A DNA stretch of 64,000 nucleotides from Mesaphorura yosii (GCA_009869945.1 WIXG01000019.1:310001-374000), one strand, 5' to 3'. Shown: positions 44,501 through 57,146, numbered from the stretch's first letter. Numbers and translations: made by a program. Notes: a model not told the origin generated them from the letters alone.

Positions 44501-45757
44501 CATTCTGCACACACTAATTGATCGTCACCAGAACAGAGAAAGACTCCTCTCACCCTCGTAAGCGTTGAACATCTTCCTTTTACTTATGCTGAAAAATTGA
44601 ATTTGGATTAATTTCCTGCAATTAACCAATTATTAGACTCAAACTGGAAGCTATAATGCGCGAACCATGCACACGAACAGACATCTTGTTTGCCAAGAAG
44701 AATGGAGGCGAAATATTTCAGCACCTGCACTCGAGCCTGGAGAAGAAGAACAACGCGATCAACAACATGAACGCAGTCTACACGACAATCGCTCTCTTCT
44801 GTGTGGAACTCTTTTGCGAGGAAACACTCTTCGACTTCATACGACTGGTTCTGAGTTTTCAAGAGCTGGCCGTGACTTCCACGATTCTGTCTCCTACACA
44901 AAAGATTCATTTGCATGTGATTTCTCTTTCGCTGATTTCCCTAATTGCTCAATTTCTTCCGGTACTCAAAAATTACGTCAACTCGGTAAGCGCTCGAATT
45001 GAGCTCACTGCGTGTTTGACCCAAACTCCTTTCTCACGTCCTCTTGCTCTTTCTTTTCAGATAACCAACGCAAGACGCGAGCACGCAATCCATTTGCTGC
45101 CTCCCCTGAAAGTGAAGTACGAAGTCTACGAACCGTCTCAAAACATTCACGACGCTTGCAAGCTGAACTACGCGAGCATTGCTGACGTGCTGAAGGAGGA
45201 TGGGATCGAAGAGACGAACAAGGGGTCTTACTACTTGTTTCCTCGTCATTCCTGGGTGGACGCACAAGCTGGAAGCGCAACAGACATAAATTCGATCAGC
45301 GTGGACATCGACTCGGGTGCCTCGACGCCGGTGCAGGCCAAATCGCCCGAAGAAATCATGACAGTGGAAGATTTGAAGAAGCTGCTGAACGAGTCTCCGG
45401 ATATTCGAAAAGAAATCGAAAGCCAAAGAAGAAAAGAGGCCTTAACTGCCTTCAAAACTATTACATTCGGCGACTTGGTGGCGAAAGCTTCTGCAAAGGT
45501 ACTTCAAAAGTTCGGGCTGCTTGCCCTGCTTAATCTCAATAATAATTTGATTTCCGTTCCTCATTTCTCGCAATTTGCAGGGTGGGAATTTGCAGTGCAA
45601 GCTGTCTGAAATATTCACTCGGACGTCTGCGCCCAGCTCAGCCGAGAGCCCGAGTAGTATTAAATCCATCCAGCACACAGCGCCCACCTTAAACACCCAC
45701 GCAGCTGTGAATGGAAATAACAATAAAATCCAGTTTCCAGACATGTTCGCGCTCTAG
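41559..45757 (+). CDS. EFR3: EFR3 / Rolling blackout, PI4KA membrane anchor
   Basis: Peripheral plasma-membrane protein that recruits the PI4KIII-alpha/TTC7 complex (Drosophila rolling blackout). Common exons: 42491-42558, 42640-42767, 42846-42996, 43079-43231, 43309-43415, 43482-43625, 43692-43770, 43844-43982, 44055-44308, 44385-44557, 44637-44985, 45061-45498, 45581-45757. Two first exons fit in phase: 41559-41571, giving MVRRGCCGFCAPRYK as in canonical EFR3 (790 residues), and 42302-42395, giving MMTTLIKFCCCCFDD and a second Cys cluster (817 residues). Recognised blocks: RYKRLVDSVFPRDPKDG, EKLTFYVLSSPEKLDR, FVKFSNIEEDTPSYHRRYDF split here as FVKFSNIEEDT and PSYHRRYDFF, VVRKTVTDDL, PSLLFNM, and the C-terminal QFPDMF. 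Alpha-helical ARM/HEAT fold. N-terminal cysteines are the palmitoylation sites in the family. Confidence 0.95.
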
Positions 45758-47208
45758 CAAGCTGATTGCCCCGTAGTTTGTTGTTTGTAGATTAATACAA
45801 AGATTTTATATGTGTTCTGTGTTCTAAAACGTACTAACCCGTGCTCTGCCAAGTATGGAGACAGAAAGAAAGCCGAATTGTCATAGTGTAAATTGTAAAT
45901 CACAAAGTATATTTATCAAATCACAAATCTTGTACGTATCTGATTTCAATCTCAGTTCTCAATTAATTGTAGTTAATTGCTAAACATGTAATTCTTTTGT
46001 TTGTTGTAACCCGTGAACGTGAAGGAGAAGGAAAACGAAATGTCGTCTGTCCAAATAATAAGAAGCATACTCAGCAACCTATGCAATGTTTAGTGCGAAG
46101 AAAGTTTTAACACGTAGTATCTACAGGTAGTAAGTGATTAGCCCATTAACCAGGTAGCCATTTGCATCAAAAGTGTGTCGAACCACTGATTAACTGAATA
46201 CATTTTAATTGTACCTGAATACCCAAAGCGAATATTCTCTGACAAAAGACAAGAATAAAAGCAACCGGTCATCGGTAATTCTTCCTGGGAGCTCAAATCT
46301 CAAGCTCGATTGCTTTTACTGATTCACACTTGTATAATGTTTCAGAAAAGAAAAGCCCTGTCACGCATTTTTCTTGTAAAAGGTTAATGAAATACAGAAT
46401 CTTTAAAGTACTGCATGGACTGCAGAGCAGAGTTGAGAATTTACCAACGCACTAACATTTATCTGGTCTAAATTTAGATTTTGTCATCTCATCTTCTCGA
46501 GCCCAGCCCAGCACTCGAACACGCTACCCGGAATGTTATTCCTGGCTCCTGTCGCTTCGTTTCGTTTCTGAATTGTAATGAAACCAAATAAACATGGCTT
46601 TTGGTTTGGTTGTTTGGTAGAATGCATTTACCATTCTCGTACTCACATCGCATCTTCGCATCATACCCGGCTTTGGTATTTCGTATATTTGGTTTCGATG
46701 TTCAATGAGATGATCTTTTGCCACTTTTGCAGTGATTCGGAGCAAAAGACAGGCGGAGCGGAGACGGCCGCGACAAAAATATACCTCAAAACTCAAGGAG
46801 TTCACGATTTGCTTGCTTAAGCATCATTTCTGCAGTCCAGTCTGAGCGTCCTGAATTCCTTCGATCAATTGTAAGTCAAGCCGTAGCTGTAGTAAGTTTT
46901 ATTACCCATTGTCAGAAACTGTGATAACTGCAGTTAAAATTTATTCTACTTTGTGGCCTTTGTAATCGTGCGGCGAGGTGCGACTATGACGCAGCACAGG
47001 AGCAGTAGAATAGCCTTAATACACTGCTTGATTAGTAGTTTGATATAAATAGCGATTACGTGCTGCGCTGCGTTGCGTTGTTCTTGCTCGAGACGAGGTG
47101 AAGCGACAGAAAGTTTCATCTGCCATGTTTTCTTCGGTTGGCTGTGGCTGCGAATTTGCTTGATTCCTTCGGCCCACGACCTCGACTAGCGACTCGAACG
47201 AGACAAGA
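45758..47208. other. Intergenic, EFR3 3' flank and HOIL-1 promoter region
   Basis: About 1.45 kb between EFR3 and the giant RBR ligase. AT-rich EFR3 3' UTR at the left; promoter of the next gene at the right. No gene recognised. Confidence 0.45.
47044..47051 (+). promoter_or_regulatory. TATA box of the RBR ligase gene
   Basis: TATAAATA, 158 bases upstream of the chosen start codon. No strong initiator is visible 30 bases downstream. Confidence 0.45.
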
Positions 47209-50200
47209 ATGATTTTAAGCTATCGAAAGCGAGCCACTTCCCCCTCAGCAGACTGCCAAATCATCCCGAATCCGGGCATTCGTGTTCAAGCGAGAGCGGC
47301 GGCAGAAGACTCAGCTCAAGTACTTCAGATCAAGAATGAGACTCCATCGACGGTGGGGGTGCAGGCGCGAGCCAGCCCTTCAAAGGCTCGCAGGAACACG
47401 CCCTTCGCCTCCTTCTTCCAGAATTTGTTCGTGGCAAACACAAGCTCGAATGTGAACGCCAATAGAGGTCCCACGGGAGGCTCCTCCACTCAGGAATGGG
47501 ATCCGAGTTCCAGGAAAGACGAACCAGGCTGTTCGTCGAAGAATCGCTCGGAAGGTCGAGATCAAGACACAGACGCGAGACGAGACAGTTCTTACCACAA
47601 CGAAGCGTACGTCTTCTCTTCGCCGTCGCCGAGCTGCTCCAGCTCGGCCGAGAGCATCAACACCGTCCTTAGCACAAACAGCTTTGCATTTGTGCACCCG
47701 AAAAAGTACGGCGGCAAAAAGCGGCACGGAAAGCGGATCCCGATCGACATCGACGGTGATGAGTCGCCCCGAGAGCCCGTGCCCGTCAAACTTAAAGTGC
47801 AGCATGCGCAGCCGCTTCCAAACAGCAGGCGGAAGAAACTCAGCACTCTCAGTCGACTAGGCATGAAGATCGGACTGAAGTCGAAGTATAACCTGCAGTC
47901 GTGTGAGTCGCTCCAGAGCGCTACAGCAGCAGGCTCGAGATCAGGCTCGATCAGACGAGTGAATGAGAAAGGCTACGTCGAAGGCGGACACGACGGGAAA
48001 GACAAAGACACGGGCAGGGGCCAATCGAGTAAGCGACGGGCTCCGTTGCCTCCGTCAGCGTCTGCACACGGACACCGCCAGGCGGGTTCATCCAGGAACT
48101 TCCGCTTGCCACCAGCTCCTTCGGCTTCAGCAGTGCTCCACAACTACAACAACCACACCCACAACCATCATGAGTCGGTGCAATTGAAGTCTGTGACGAG
48201 CCTCGGCTCCTTTGACAGATTGCCCCCAACGCCCAAGTCGAAGCCGACGTCGGGCTCCGATCACTCCGGCCCAATTTCAAATAGTCCTGCAGTCCAGTCG
48301 CAGACACAGCAGCCTCAGCACAGGCGGTACCACAGCGACGGGCATCACGGTCACGCACATGCGCACGGACACGTTGCGGGAGGGAGCCGTTCATCAGCTT
48401 CTGCCGCACGCGTGTATCACCATGTCCGCGGGAAGCGGAAGGCGCCTGTGCCGCCAGTCAGACTCACCACAGTCACTAAAACGGTGGCGTCCGAGGACGA
48501 AAGAATCATTCAAAGCATCTTGAACGTCAAACCGCCAGCTGCAGCTGCGACTCTGCCGGTGGCGGCGGATGAGGCCAAAGGTAACATTGGCGCATCTTCT
48601 CCTACTGCCGCGTGCAGATATCCGTGGCGGAATCAAAACAGTAACAGCAGTCGCCTCCGTCTCGGTCTCGGTTGCAGTCCGAATATGGCAACCACAGCCA
48701 CGGCCACTCCAGCAGCAGGTCCTCGACAACAACAGCAACTCGAATCACTCGAAGAGTCTAGTTTGCATTCTCCGAAGACAAACACACGCACACGCACGAT
48801 CGACGATGCAGCATCTGCATCACAGACACATTCCCAGGCGCAACCACGCAAGAGTGCCATCACGGCGACCTTGGGCTGTTATGAGTCATTTGAAGAGGAC
48901 GATGATGACGATGAGCACGGCCACTTGTCCACCAATTCGCTGCTCGTGCACGAAAAGAGGCAGAACGAGCAAGTTCGCTCTCAGTTGACGAAGGCGAATG
49001 GTTTGTCCAACAACGGCGTAAATTGTGCGTCTCCCTCTTCGACTTCGTCTGCCGTGCCGGCATTGCCGTCGACATCGAAAACGACGACGACGTCCACGTC
49101 GAAGATGTCATTTTCCTTCTTCAAGAGGAACACTGATAAGGAAAACGGCCGTGCTCAGCACGCAACTGCAGCTAGTTCGACCGTGCCAACGACACATTCG
49201 CAAGCAAGCAACAGCAACGCCGTTTCGCAGAATCAGATTGCAGAAACAAATCCAACTACGACTCCAAGTTTAGCTGGAGTTACAGTTGTCAAGTTGGCAC
49301 CACGGCCATGGTACAAACGAAGCTCCAAAGACAAGGCCAACACGACAGGCTGTGTCACAACGGGCGCGGGCAGTGTCACTCCAAACAGAGCCAAACCGTC
49401 GATTTCAGTGCTGACAAACATTTCAGAGTTGGACCGCCAAGCAGCCGAGATTGTCGAAGAGAAGCGACGGAGGTCCGCCATTGAACAGAACGAGTCGGCC
49501 AAGAAACTAATTTCCATGTTCAACAGAGCATTCTCAGCTCAAAGTCCATCATCGTCGAAGGATCAGGACCTAAGTCCAAGCTCAAGCAGTGCTCAAAGTA
49601 CGAATTCAAATTATGCGAATGCAGTCACGCTGCCCAGCGGCGCTGGAAGTTCTGGTGCTGGACCGCCTTCGGGAGGTCTCGACGAAAGGAAGAAACTGGC
49701 CATCGTTCAACCGCAGGCCAACACAAACTACAAAGCACAGACTCGTCCGGTCAGCACTCCGACGACTCCATCGATGCTGGTGGGGAACTCAATTTTGGGG
49801 CCACGACCGCCGGGAATTCTGGGAGCGGAAACTTCTGCGTCTTCTTCCACTGCAGACTGGTCCTGTCCACGGTGCACACTACAAAATGCCCACTGGAGAT
49901 CATTTTGCGACGCCTGCCACTTCCGGCAAGGATCGACCCTCGTTCATTCGATTGCCTCAATGTTTGAGGCGAGTGGTCAGAATCAGACGCCTGAAAGGCG
50001 AGGATCTGGCACCGAAAGGAGCTCCACCACCTCTCGTCCACCAGCAGAAGACCAGGCAGCTGGGCAATCAGTTGCAATTGCAACAGCGGCTCAGTCAGCC
50101 ACAACTACTTGCTCAACAAGTCAGACAACAAATGCCAACACAACTGCTCCAGGCTCGTCAATGGAGCTCCCACCTGAAAACTTACTCTGCCACACGAAGG

Positions 50201-53200
50201 ACAAGTCTGAAAAAGACAAGAAACTCGACGGAATCAAACTGCACGCAGACGATCCGGAAGTTGAGGAGCTCGATCTGGAAAAGCTGCGTGAAGCCCGACT
50301 CGCTTTCTTTGCAAGGCACAAAGTTTCTTCACCGCCGACTGCCACAGCCACGGCCTCGTCTGTCACCTCCACAAATACAAAGTTGAGTAGTGGTAGCCAA
50401 AAATCAGCAGTCGTCGATAATTTGAAGAAAAAACCGAGCAAATTTCCAGTCACAATTTGCAACAGTAACGACTTGAACCAGTTTTTGCCACGCGACAGAG
50501 CTGACGCTGACCCTGAAAGGCAACGCGAAAACGACAATTCGGGTTCCGCAGAAGAAAGCGAAGAGGATTATCCTGCGTCTACCGCCTTCAGCACTCCGAA
50601 ATGGAAGCCGTTCAGTCCGCAGAAAAAGACTTGTCTTGACCCAACCTACGAAAACTGGCATTTGAAACTCTCTGAACTTGACATCGACGGCGATGGCGAT
50701 GATGACGACACCGTCGCCGTCACCGCCAATTTCAATCAGTCGACTAGAAATTCAGCCTTCATTCGAAATATCAGCAGCGAAATTAAAGACCAGCTTGATT
50801 ATTTTGACAGACTCAAGTCACAACTGAGACGACAACGATCTCCGGGTGACGGTCTCGACGACAGTGAATTCTCGGAGTCGGACGCTTCGACGGTGATCGA
50901 CGCAGCAAACTTCGACGTGATCATGGAAAATCGAAGACTGAGACAGTTGCAGTTGGAAGAGAGAAGAGGTCCACAGCTGCACTTTGGGGCGGCGACAGGC
51001 AGCTCAAGTGCCAGCGCCAGGCGCCGAATTTCATTGGGCGATCCAATTCCAAACTCGAATTCGCCTCCAAGTTCCAGTCGCCCCTTCCTGCATCGAAATG
51101 GTGCTGGACCGACAACAGCGCCTGTGTCTTCCTCTGGGCATTCTTCTTACAGAAGCTTTGAAAGAAGAGATCACGACGACCGACATCGTTTTCAGGAGTT
51201 TCGTGAAAACGAAAGCCGACCTAGATCGCATTCACACCAGCCTCAGCCTGCCTTCTACCACAGAAATGGAGTCCAGGCACAGGTACAGGCTTCCGGATCA
51301 GAAAGAAGACAGCAAAACAGGGCACTCGGTCAGTTTAACACTCCCTTGACAAATTGCTTCAGCAAATCTGCTGGAGTTAACAAATCTTTCGCCTTTTGCC
51401 TTCAGAGCACTCAGCAAGCGCCATCAGCAAGCAGTTGCGAAAGTTGGAGTGGGCCATCAACGTCGGTGACCATAAATTGGCAGCGTCTCTGGCGCATGAC
51501 CTCGCAATTCTCAAAGCAAGCTGCAATAAAGTTCCTGAGGAACGAACTTCACAGCCACACCCAATCACGTAAGTCTCTGTCGTTGTCGTGCGTAATTGCA
51601 GGATACGGAAGTTGAAGTCGATTTATTGCACACGTTGTCGGTTTCTAGAATCCGAGTCTACGTCGAGGACCGTTTCATGCAACAGGGACCGTTTCAAGTT
51701 CCGGTAAATGCAGTCTAATCTTCTTAGCCTAGCCAGTCCTAAAGGCCCGGGCTTCTTGTCCTTGAAATTCATGATTTTTTTTTCTTCAGGTGACGGCGGC
51801 CACGACCGTGCACGAGCTCAAGTCAAAAATTGAACGCGACTGGGGAATTCCTGTCCTTTTCCAGAAATGGATTCTGGGAAGAAAAATTGCTGAAGACGAG
51901 GGACAAACGCTGGCCGCCTACGAAGTGGTCCATGATTCGATGGCCTTCCTGTATCTCGTGACTCCGAACAACGGAAAGTCCCAAGAGAAGGACGGAGGCA
52001 GCAGCAGCAGCAGTGAAGATTCGGTGCAAATTATGGCAATTACACATCTCGCGAAATCTCCACCCGTCTCGAGAAAAATCTCGCCAGAAGTCGCCATTGC
52101 TTCGAAAGATGACAGAGGCACAAAAGAGGTGGCTGCTGGAAGTGCAAGTTGTACTCTTTCCGAGCCCGATAAGATCAGCACTTCACTCGCGGTCAAGCAC
52201 GAGTCTGCTTCAGCGAAAACTGCTCAAAATCTTCCCAAAGCCGAGCCGGAGCCGCCCAGCACATCGCCAATGGTCTCGGCTCCTTCCGGTGGCAACAATA
52301 GCCAACAAGAAACAACGACAACGGCTAGTGTAGGAGTTCCAAAATCTAACAAAACTGTCACTTCCAAGTACATCGAGTCCATTAGGCAGACGAACTCTGA
52401 GGAGCCACCGCTCTCTCCAGAAAACTCAATTTTGAAGCAAAACATTCACGGAGAGAAAGTGGGCAAGGCAAAACAGGTGCCGGTGACGAGTCCGCAGCAG
52501 CCGCCGTTGAGTCCTTCAACGAGGCGAAAACTTACACAAAAAGATACTACAAAAGATCAGGTTCGACGGAGCGCAGTAAGAGTGGAAAGATTGCTGGAGA
52601 CGAGCACTGAATTGTCAAGGAAAGCCAACAGCCAAGCAATTCAAAGGCAGCAACAACCAATTCAGACAGCAGCAACAGGCGGCGCAAAGAATGTTGGAGC
52701 CGAACTCCCCGAAACAAGCAGTGAAGAAACCCGGCGTGAGCGTGCCAAGGCCAACGAAATTCGACATACAAAGCCAAATTTCAGTCCTGTCTTGAAACAT
52801 GAGCTTCCCACACTAAATCCGAAAACAGGAACCGGGACTGCTTCTATGCCAAGTGTGGAGGTTCAGGCGGTGGTGATGCCTCTGTCAAGTTTCAATGAGA
52901 AACCACTGGTGGGTCAGAGCCAGAGAAAAGCTGCCACCCAAGGGCGCGTGGAGCCGGTTCAGGCAGCGCCGGTTATTCGTCCCCTCGTCAAAAGCCCTGG
53001 CGCTGAGCTTGCGCCCAAACATTCGAACGGAGCTCCTCATATTCAAGTACAAGGCCCCTTGAACAAGGACCCCGAGCCACAATCACCAGAACAAGTCAAT
53101 AACGCCGATGGCAAATCGAAATCCAGGAATCGTTGGAATCCACAACCACAAGCTTCAAGTAGCAAAAACGTGGAGGTGCTGGACCAGATCCTGATCAGGA

Positions 53201-54503
53201 GGAAGGATTCAGACGCAATCGATATAAATCTGCAAGTTCAGGAGACTGCGGCAAAGAGTGTTGGCTCAAGTCTAAGTTCTCCGTCAGGAGCTGCGGCTGC
53301 TGGCGGTGCCACGATCCCCGACAAGGAGGTACACACAAGAAATTCCTCATTGATCTCTCTTTTGAGTTTGCTATTTATTCACTTTTCTGAGTTTCCAACT
53401 GGCGCCGTGTCTTTTTAATTCAGGACAACACTGAAACCTACCGAAAAATGCTCCAGCTAATGGAAAATGAAGACTGTGTCCGGAACACGGAGGAGCTGGA
53501 CTGTCCAGTGTGCTTCAGCAGAGTTGGCGTTGGCGACGGAGTGACGCTACGAGATTGCCTCCATTGTTTCTGCAGGTAAACTTCAGTCTTTCCTCTTGTC
53601 TGTATTGCTCAGCACCAGAACATTTGAATTATCGTTGCTTTTTGCTTTTTGGCCCCTGACAGGGAATGCCTCGCTGGCACAATTCAGTACTCCGACGAGC
53701 CGCAGGTCAAGTGCCCCTTCCGGGATGCTAGCTACTCATGTGAAAGCTTTCTCCAGGAGAGAGAAATCAAAGGCGTAAGTTTCAAAGTTTCATACAGACA
53801 AGCGGATAAATGGGTAGTTTCTCCAGGAAATTATTTTGTCTTCGCAGCTTGTGTCGCCGACAATGTTCGAAAGGCACCTTGCGCAAGCCGTGAAGCTGGC
53901 CGAGAACAAGATTGCAAATACGTTTCACTGCAAAACGAATGACTGCACGGGCTGGTGCATCTTTGAAGATGATGTCAACGTGTTCAAATGTCCCGTGTGT
54001 CGAAAAAGCAACTGCCTCACATGTCAAGCGATCCACGAGGGAAAAAACTGCCAGGAATACCAGCGCGAGTTGGCAATTAACGCAGAGACTGACGAAGGGG
54101 CAAAGAGTTCTCGGATAATGCTGGAGGTAATCATTCAATTGTTGAGGACTACAACTATTTGCTAAATGTGGGTCGATGCCTTGTTCTTGTTTTGTCTAGA
54201 AAATGATACAGCGTGGCGAGGCACTGGAGTGTCCAGCGTGTCACGTTGTGCTCCTGAAGAAGTGGGGCTGTGACTGGGTTCGATGCTCATACTGCAAGAC
54301 TGAAATCTGCTGGGTAACGAAGTCCTTCCGATGGGGCAAAAATGTACGGAGTCAAATGTCCTCATAAGATTGTGCCCCGAACAGTCTGACCTTCTGAAAC
54401 TAAGAATTGTGATTACTTGCAGGGCAAAGGTGACACTTCCGGCGGCTGCCGCTGTGGAGTGAATGGAGTCAAGTGCCATCCAAAGTGTACTTACTGCCAC
54501 TAG
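47209..54503 (+). CDS. RBCK1: HOIL-1/RBCK1-like RBR E3 ubiquitin ligase, giant form
   Basis: Component of linear-ubiquitin-type signalling. Exons: 47209-51328, 51406-51568, 51649-51703, 51790-53328, 53424-53575, 53663-53774, 53848-54126, 54200-54343, 54423-54503; 2214 residues (human HOIL-1 510). Residues 1-880 are disordered, Ser/Thr/Gln/His-rich, with PLPP and PVPPV motifs. An NZF zinc finger lies at ~883-907 (WSCPRCTL...FCDACHF). Exon 2 encodes a helix like the HOIL-1/SHARPIN LTM ([20 protein letters not shown]), followed by the UBL (~1428-1500: [15 protein letters not shown]). After a 460-residue linker comes RING1-IBR-RING2 (~1978-2214). RING2 matches HOIL-1: catalytic Cys2164 in [23 protein letters not shown] and a CHPKCTYCH end. 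Order is NZF-LTM-UBL-RBR; human is LTM-UBL-NZF-RBR. Confidence 0.93.
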
Positions 54504-54587
54504 TGCAATATTGTGTAATACTGTGTTTATAACACGTAAGAGTACGCTCGATAAGCAGTTTATCAGCTAAGCCACGTATAAAAGGAA

Positions 54588-54593
54588 AATAAA
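54588..54593 (+). terminator. Poly(A) signal AATAAA (RBR ligase)
   Basis: AATAAA 85 bases after the stop codon of the HOIL-1-like gene. Confidence 0.65.
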
Positions 54594-55363
54594 GCATTCA
54601 GCATTTGTTGATCTTCTCTTAGTTGATATCAGAAAAATGTTTATAAATAAGTTTAATCTCGGTCGCTGCGTTCTTTAATTCTGAGACTGAATTGAGATTG
54701 TCTTCGTTGTCATCTCGAGTCTTGGCTGCATAAGCATAAAGACGAAGCTCGGATTTGAAGATTATGACTTATCTCTGCTATCATTCATTCATTTTACAAG
54801 GGTAATCGCAGCACGCAATGTAAAATGCCAATACCTTTCATTATTCAGCGTTGTGATTCCGTTGGCGGGCAGGAATTAGCATGATCGATCGTGCCAAGTC
54901 CTTTATTGTCGAGTTTTACATTTTAATGATTCTACCAGTTGCAGTTCTCAGGATTTCTTATTTTAGATATTTAGTTGACACAAGCTCACCTCAAGCTGTG
55001 CGCCGGTTCTCTGCGTCAAGATTGAGATTCAACTGGATCTACGATTTAACTTGGTGCTGGGCTCAGTTTGTAGCATTTCGACGCAACGGCCACAGGCGCA
55101 TGTGGTGTGGGGTTTCTAGCTGCCTTCGACGACTCCACGTGAATCAGAAGTAGTCCCTTTCACAAGGACGTAATTACTAACTGGGGTGTCTCATCTCAAA
55201 AGCGATATACACAGATTTTAATGTAAGCATCTTTCTCATATCGTCTTCCGTTGCTGACATGGCGTAAACTCTTAACGACCTCTTATTCATTGCATTGCAG
55301 GCTTTAGCAGAAATTGTGTCTTCCATCATTTGCCAATTCAACTACATAAATTTGGAATCAACA
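54594..55363. other. Intergenic / OSER1 5' region
   Basis: About 770 bases between the RBR ligase and OSER1. An acceptor-like TTGCATTGCAG at about 55300 suggests a 5' UTR intron of OSER1. A 90-codon open frame at 54881-55153 has no domain or splice partner and is probably not coding. Confidence 0.4.
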
Positions 55364-56157
55364 ATGTCGAAACTTCGAATCGGGCAACTTCCTTCATTGA
55401 TGAAAGAAAGACAGCGCAGCTTGGATTCGATTTGCTCATCAACTGATCTGATGTTTCCTGATTTCTGGCGCAAAACGCTATCGAACCCGATCAGTGGACA
55501 CAAAGATGCAAAGAACTTTGCGAGGAAGAAATTACTGAATGAAATTCTGAGACCAGCAAAGCTCAAATTTCCCCTGATGTCCGCATCCGCATCTGAGGCG
55601 GAAGGGGAGACCAACGCAAATAATTCAGCAAGCTGGTTGTCAACTGTTCCAAGCCCAAATATTGAATCTGTGCCTCCCGCTGCGCCGTTCGATCCTCGAC
55701 TGAAAGGAATGTCTTCGTCTGGGGTTGTCGCATTGCCTGACTTCAGTAGCTTATCAAATAGAAATTCGTCTCTCGCAACTCTCTTCCGGTCAACAGAACA
55801 CAGCGCGCCCGCTCTCGTATGTTCCGAAACAAGCTAAAGGGAAAGTTTGGTTCGCTGAAGGATTATCGCACATTGAGAAACGCTTTGCCGCCGATTCCTG
55901 GAGTGGACATTGACAAAGACGACCAATTCGCCAGCAACAATTCGTCAACAGAGACGTCACTGACGGAACTGCAACCAGGGTCCTCTTCGTCGAACGTTCA
56001 GCCTGTCCCTCCTCGACAGAGCTGTTCACAGCAAGCGCTGATGGAGACGAGCACTGGCTCCGACGATATCACGATTGATGAGTTGGCAAGCTACTTGGAC
56101 GTCCTTGTTCATATTCCTAAAAAGATGAGTCCAATGGCGGAGATGATGTACACATGA
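55364..56157 (+). CDS. OSER1: Oxidative stress-responsive serine-rich protein 1 (OSER1) homologue
   Basis: Ser-rich, largely disordered protein of the OSER1 family, an oxidative-stress factor downstream of FOXO. Identity rests on the C-terminus: DDITIDELASYLD, then HIPKKMSPMAEMMYT, which matches the end of vertebrate OSER1 (YIPKKMSHMAEMMYT). The N-terminal part contains an SVPPAAPFDPR-like motif that corresponds to SVPPLAPERR in human. The frame changes between 55816 and 55861; the model used is a 44-base intron (55817-55860, GT-AG, phase 0), giving 249 residues. An alternative intron from about 55719 to 55803 also keeps frame. The start at 55364 is the first ATG after an acceptor site. Confidence 0.82.
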
Positions 56158-56378
56158 AGTAGTCACTTTCTTTTGCCTTTCTTAATTCATCTGTACTACA
56201 CGATCGAACGAATTCTTCATTAGAACTGTACAATCTGAAGTTTACTAATAAATGGAATCCATAATTAGTTGAGGTCCAATTTCTGAAACATGATTGAATT
56301 GAGTCTTGGTTTTTGGTTTGTTTGGAAATTGGGAACCTTTGCCAAGCAAATTGAGGCAAAACGACCAGCAGAACACAC

Positions 56379-57146
56379 ATGAGCACATGTCAGGTTAGTC
56401 AAGGATGCAACAGAAAGGAGAAAGAAAGTCCAGCAGGCAGAAGCTGGTTCAGTTTCCTTGGGAGGACCGCTATCATTGCCAGCATCTTGTACGCTGTCGT
56501 TTTGATTATATTAAATTTACATAAAATTCAGATTAAACTCACTACCATCACAATGAAGACGGTCATAAAATCTGAGCATTTGCCGAGTGACGCGACTGGA
56601 AATGAAGAATCTGAAGATAAAGGAAGAGTTCCAATTCGAATCAAGGTCAATTCTGAGTTTAGTGAAATGGTTGCGCCACAAATATTTCACAATAGTGTGC
56701 ACCCTTTCTTTCTGGGAATTGCATGGGCCTATATGGTGACAGAATGGCCGCCGTCAGTGCAGGGTTCAAGATGGCGGATATTAGTGCACAACCCGAAGGT
56801 GATGGTGGATGGGTGCACGATCTGGTTCATGAGAGACACTGATTTGCAACAACCCCCTGGAGCTCGTCAAAGTCGTCAGCACCGGTACTCTGTGTCCCTA
56901 GCAACCACCATTATTCAATACGACGGCAACCTTGAAGTCCAGATGATGGAGCCGGGGAGTGGAAAACGCTATAAGTAAGGGCTCTTCATTGTCATACGTG
57001 AAATTTATGACGGTACAGTGAAAATATTCATTCATTTGATTCTTTTCGTGAATTATGCTTGATTTTATAGAATATTATTTTCAACTTGTCAATTGGCCAA
57101 CGATCTCCGACTTCATCTGGTGGGACTTGGGTTCCAATCCCTCTAA
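56379..57146 (+). CDS. Unidentified single-pass membrane protein
   Basis: Two exons, 56379-56974 and 57071-57146, 223 residues, phases consistent. A short Cys/Lys-containing cytosolic N-terminus is followed by one membrane helix (about residues 28-46, TAIIASILYAVVLIILNL) and then a soluble domain of about 175 residues with beta character (RVPIRIKVNSEF, RWRILVHNPKVMVDGCTIWFM in two parts: RWRILVHNPK and VDGCTIWFM, YSVSLATTIIQYDG). The topology suggests a type II signal-anchor protein with a luminal or extracellular domain. I do not recognise the family. It is convergent with ARFGEF (stops 392 bases apart). Confidence 0.7.

Noticed and set aside
46536-46820. Overlapping 89- and 80-codon frames on both strands between EFR3 and the RBR ligase.
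   Set aside because: No domain or splice support; mirrored frames of this size are expected by chance.
51329-51615. Apparent end of the giant RBR ligase's first frame at 51615 as a stand-alone 1468-residue protein.
   Set aside because: A GT-AG intron at 51329-51405 shifts into the LTM helix and UBL, and the following phases lead to the RBR; the read-through end is an artefact.
54881-55153. 90-codon open frame with a hydrophobic N-terminus upstream of OSER1.
   Set aside because: Lies in the probable OSER1 5' intron, has no recognisable features and no downstream partner in phase.
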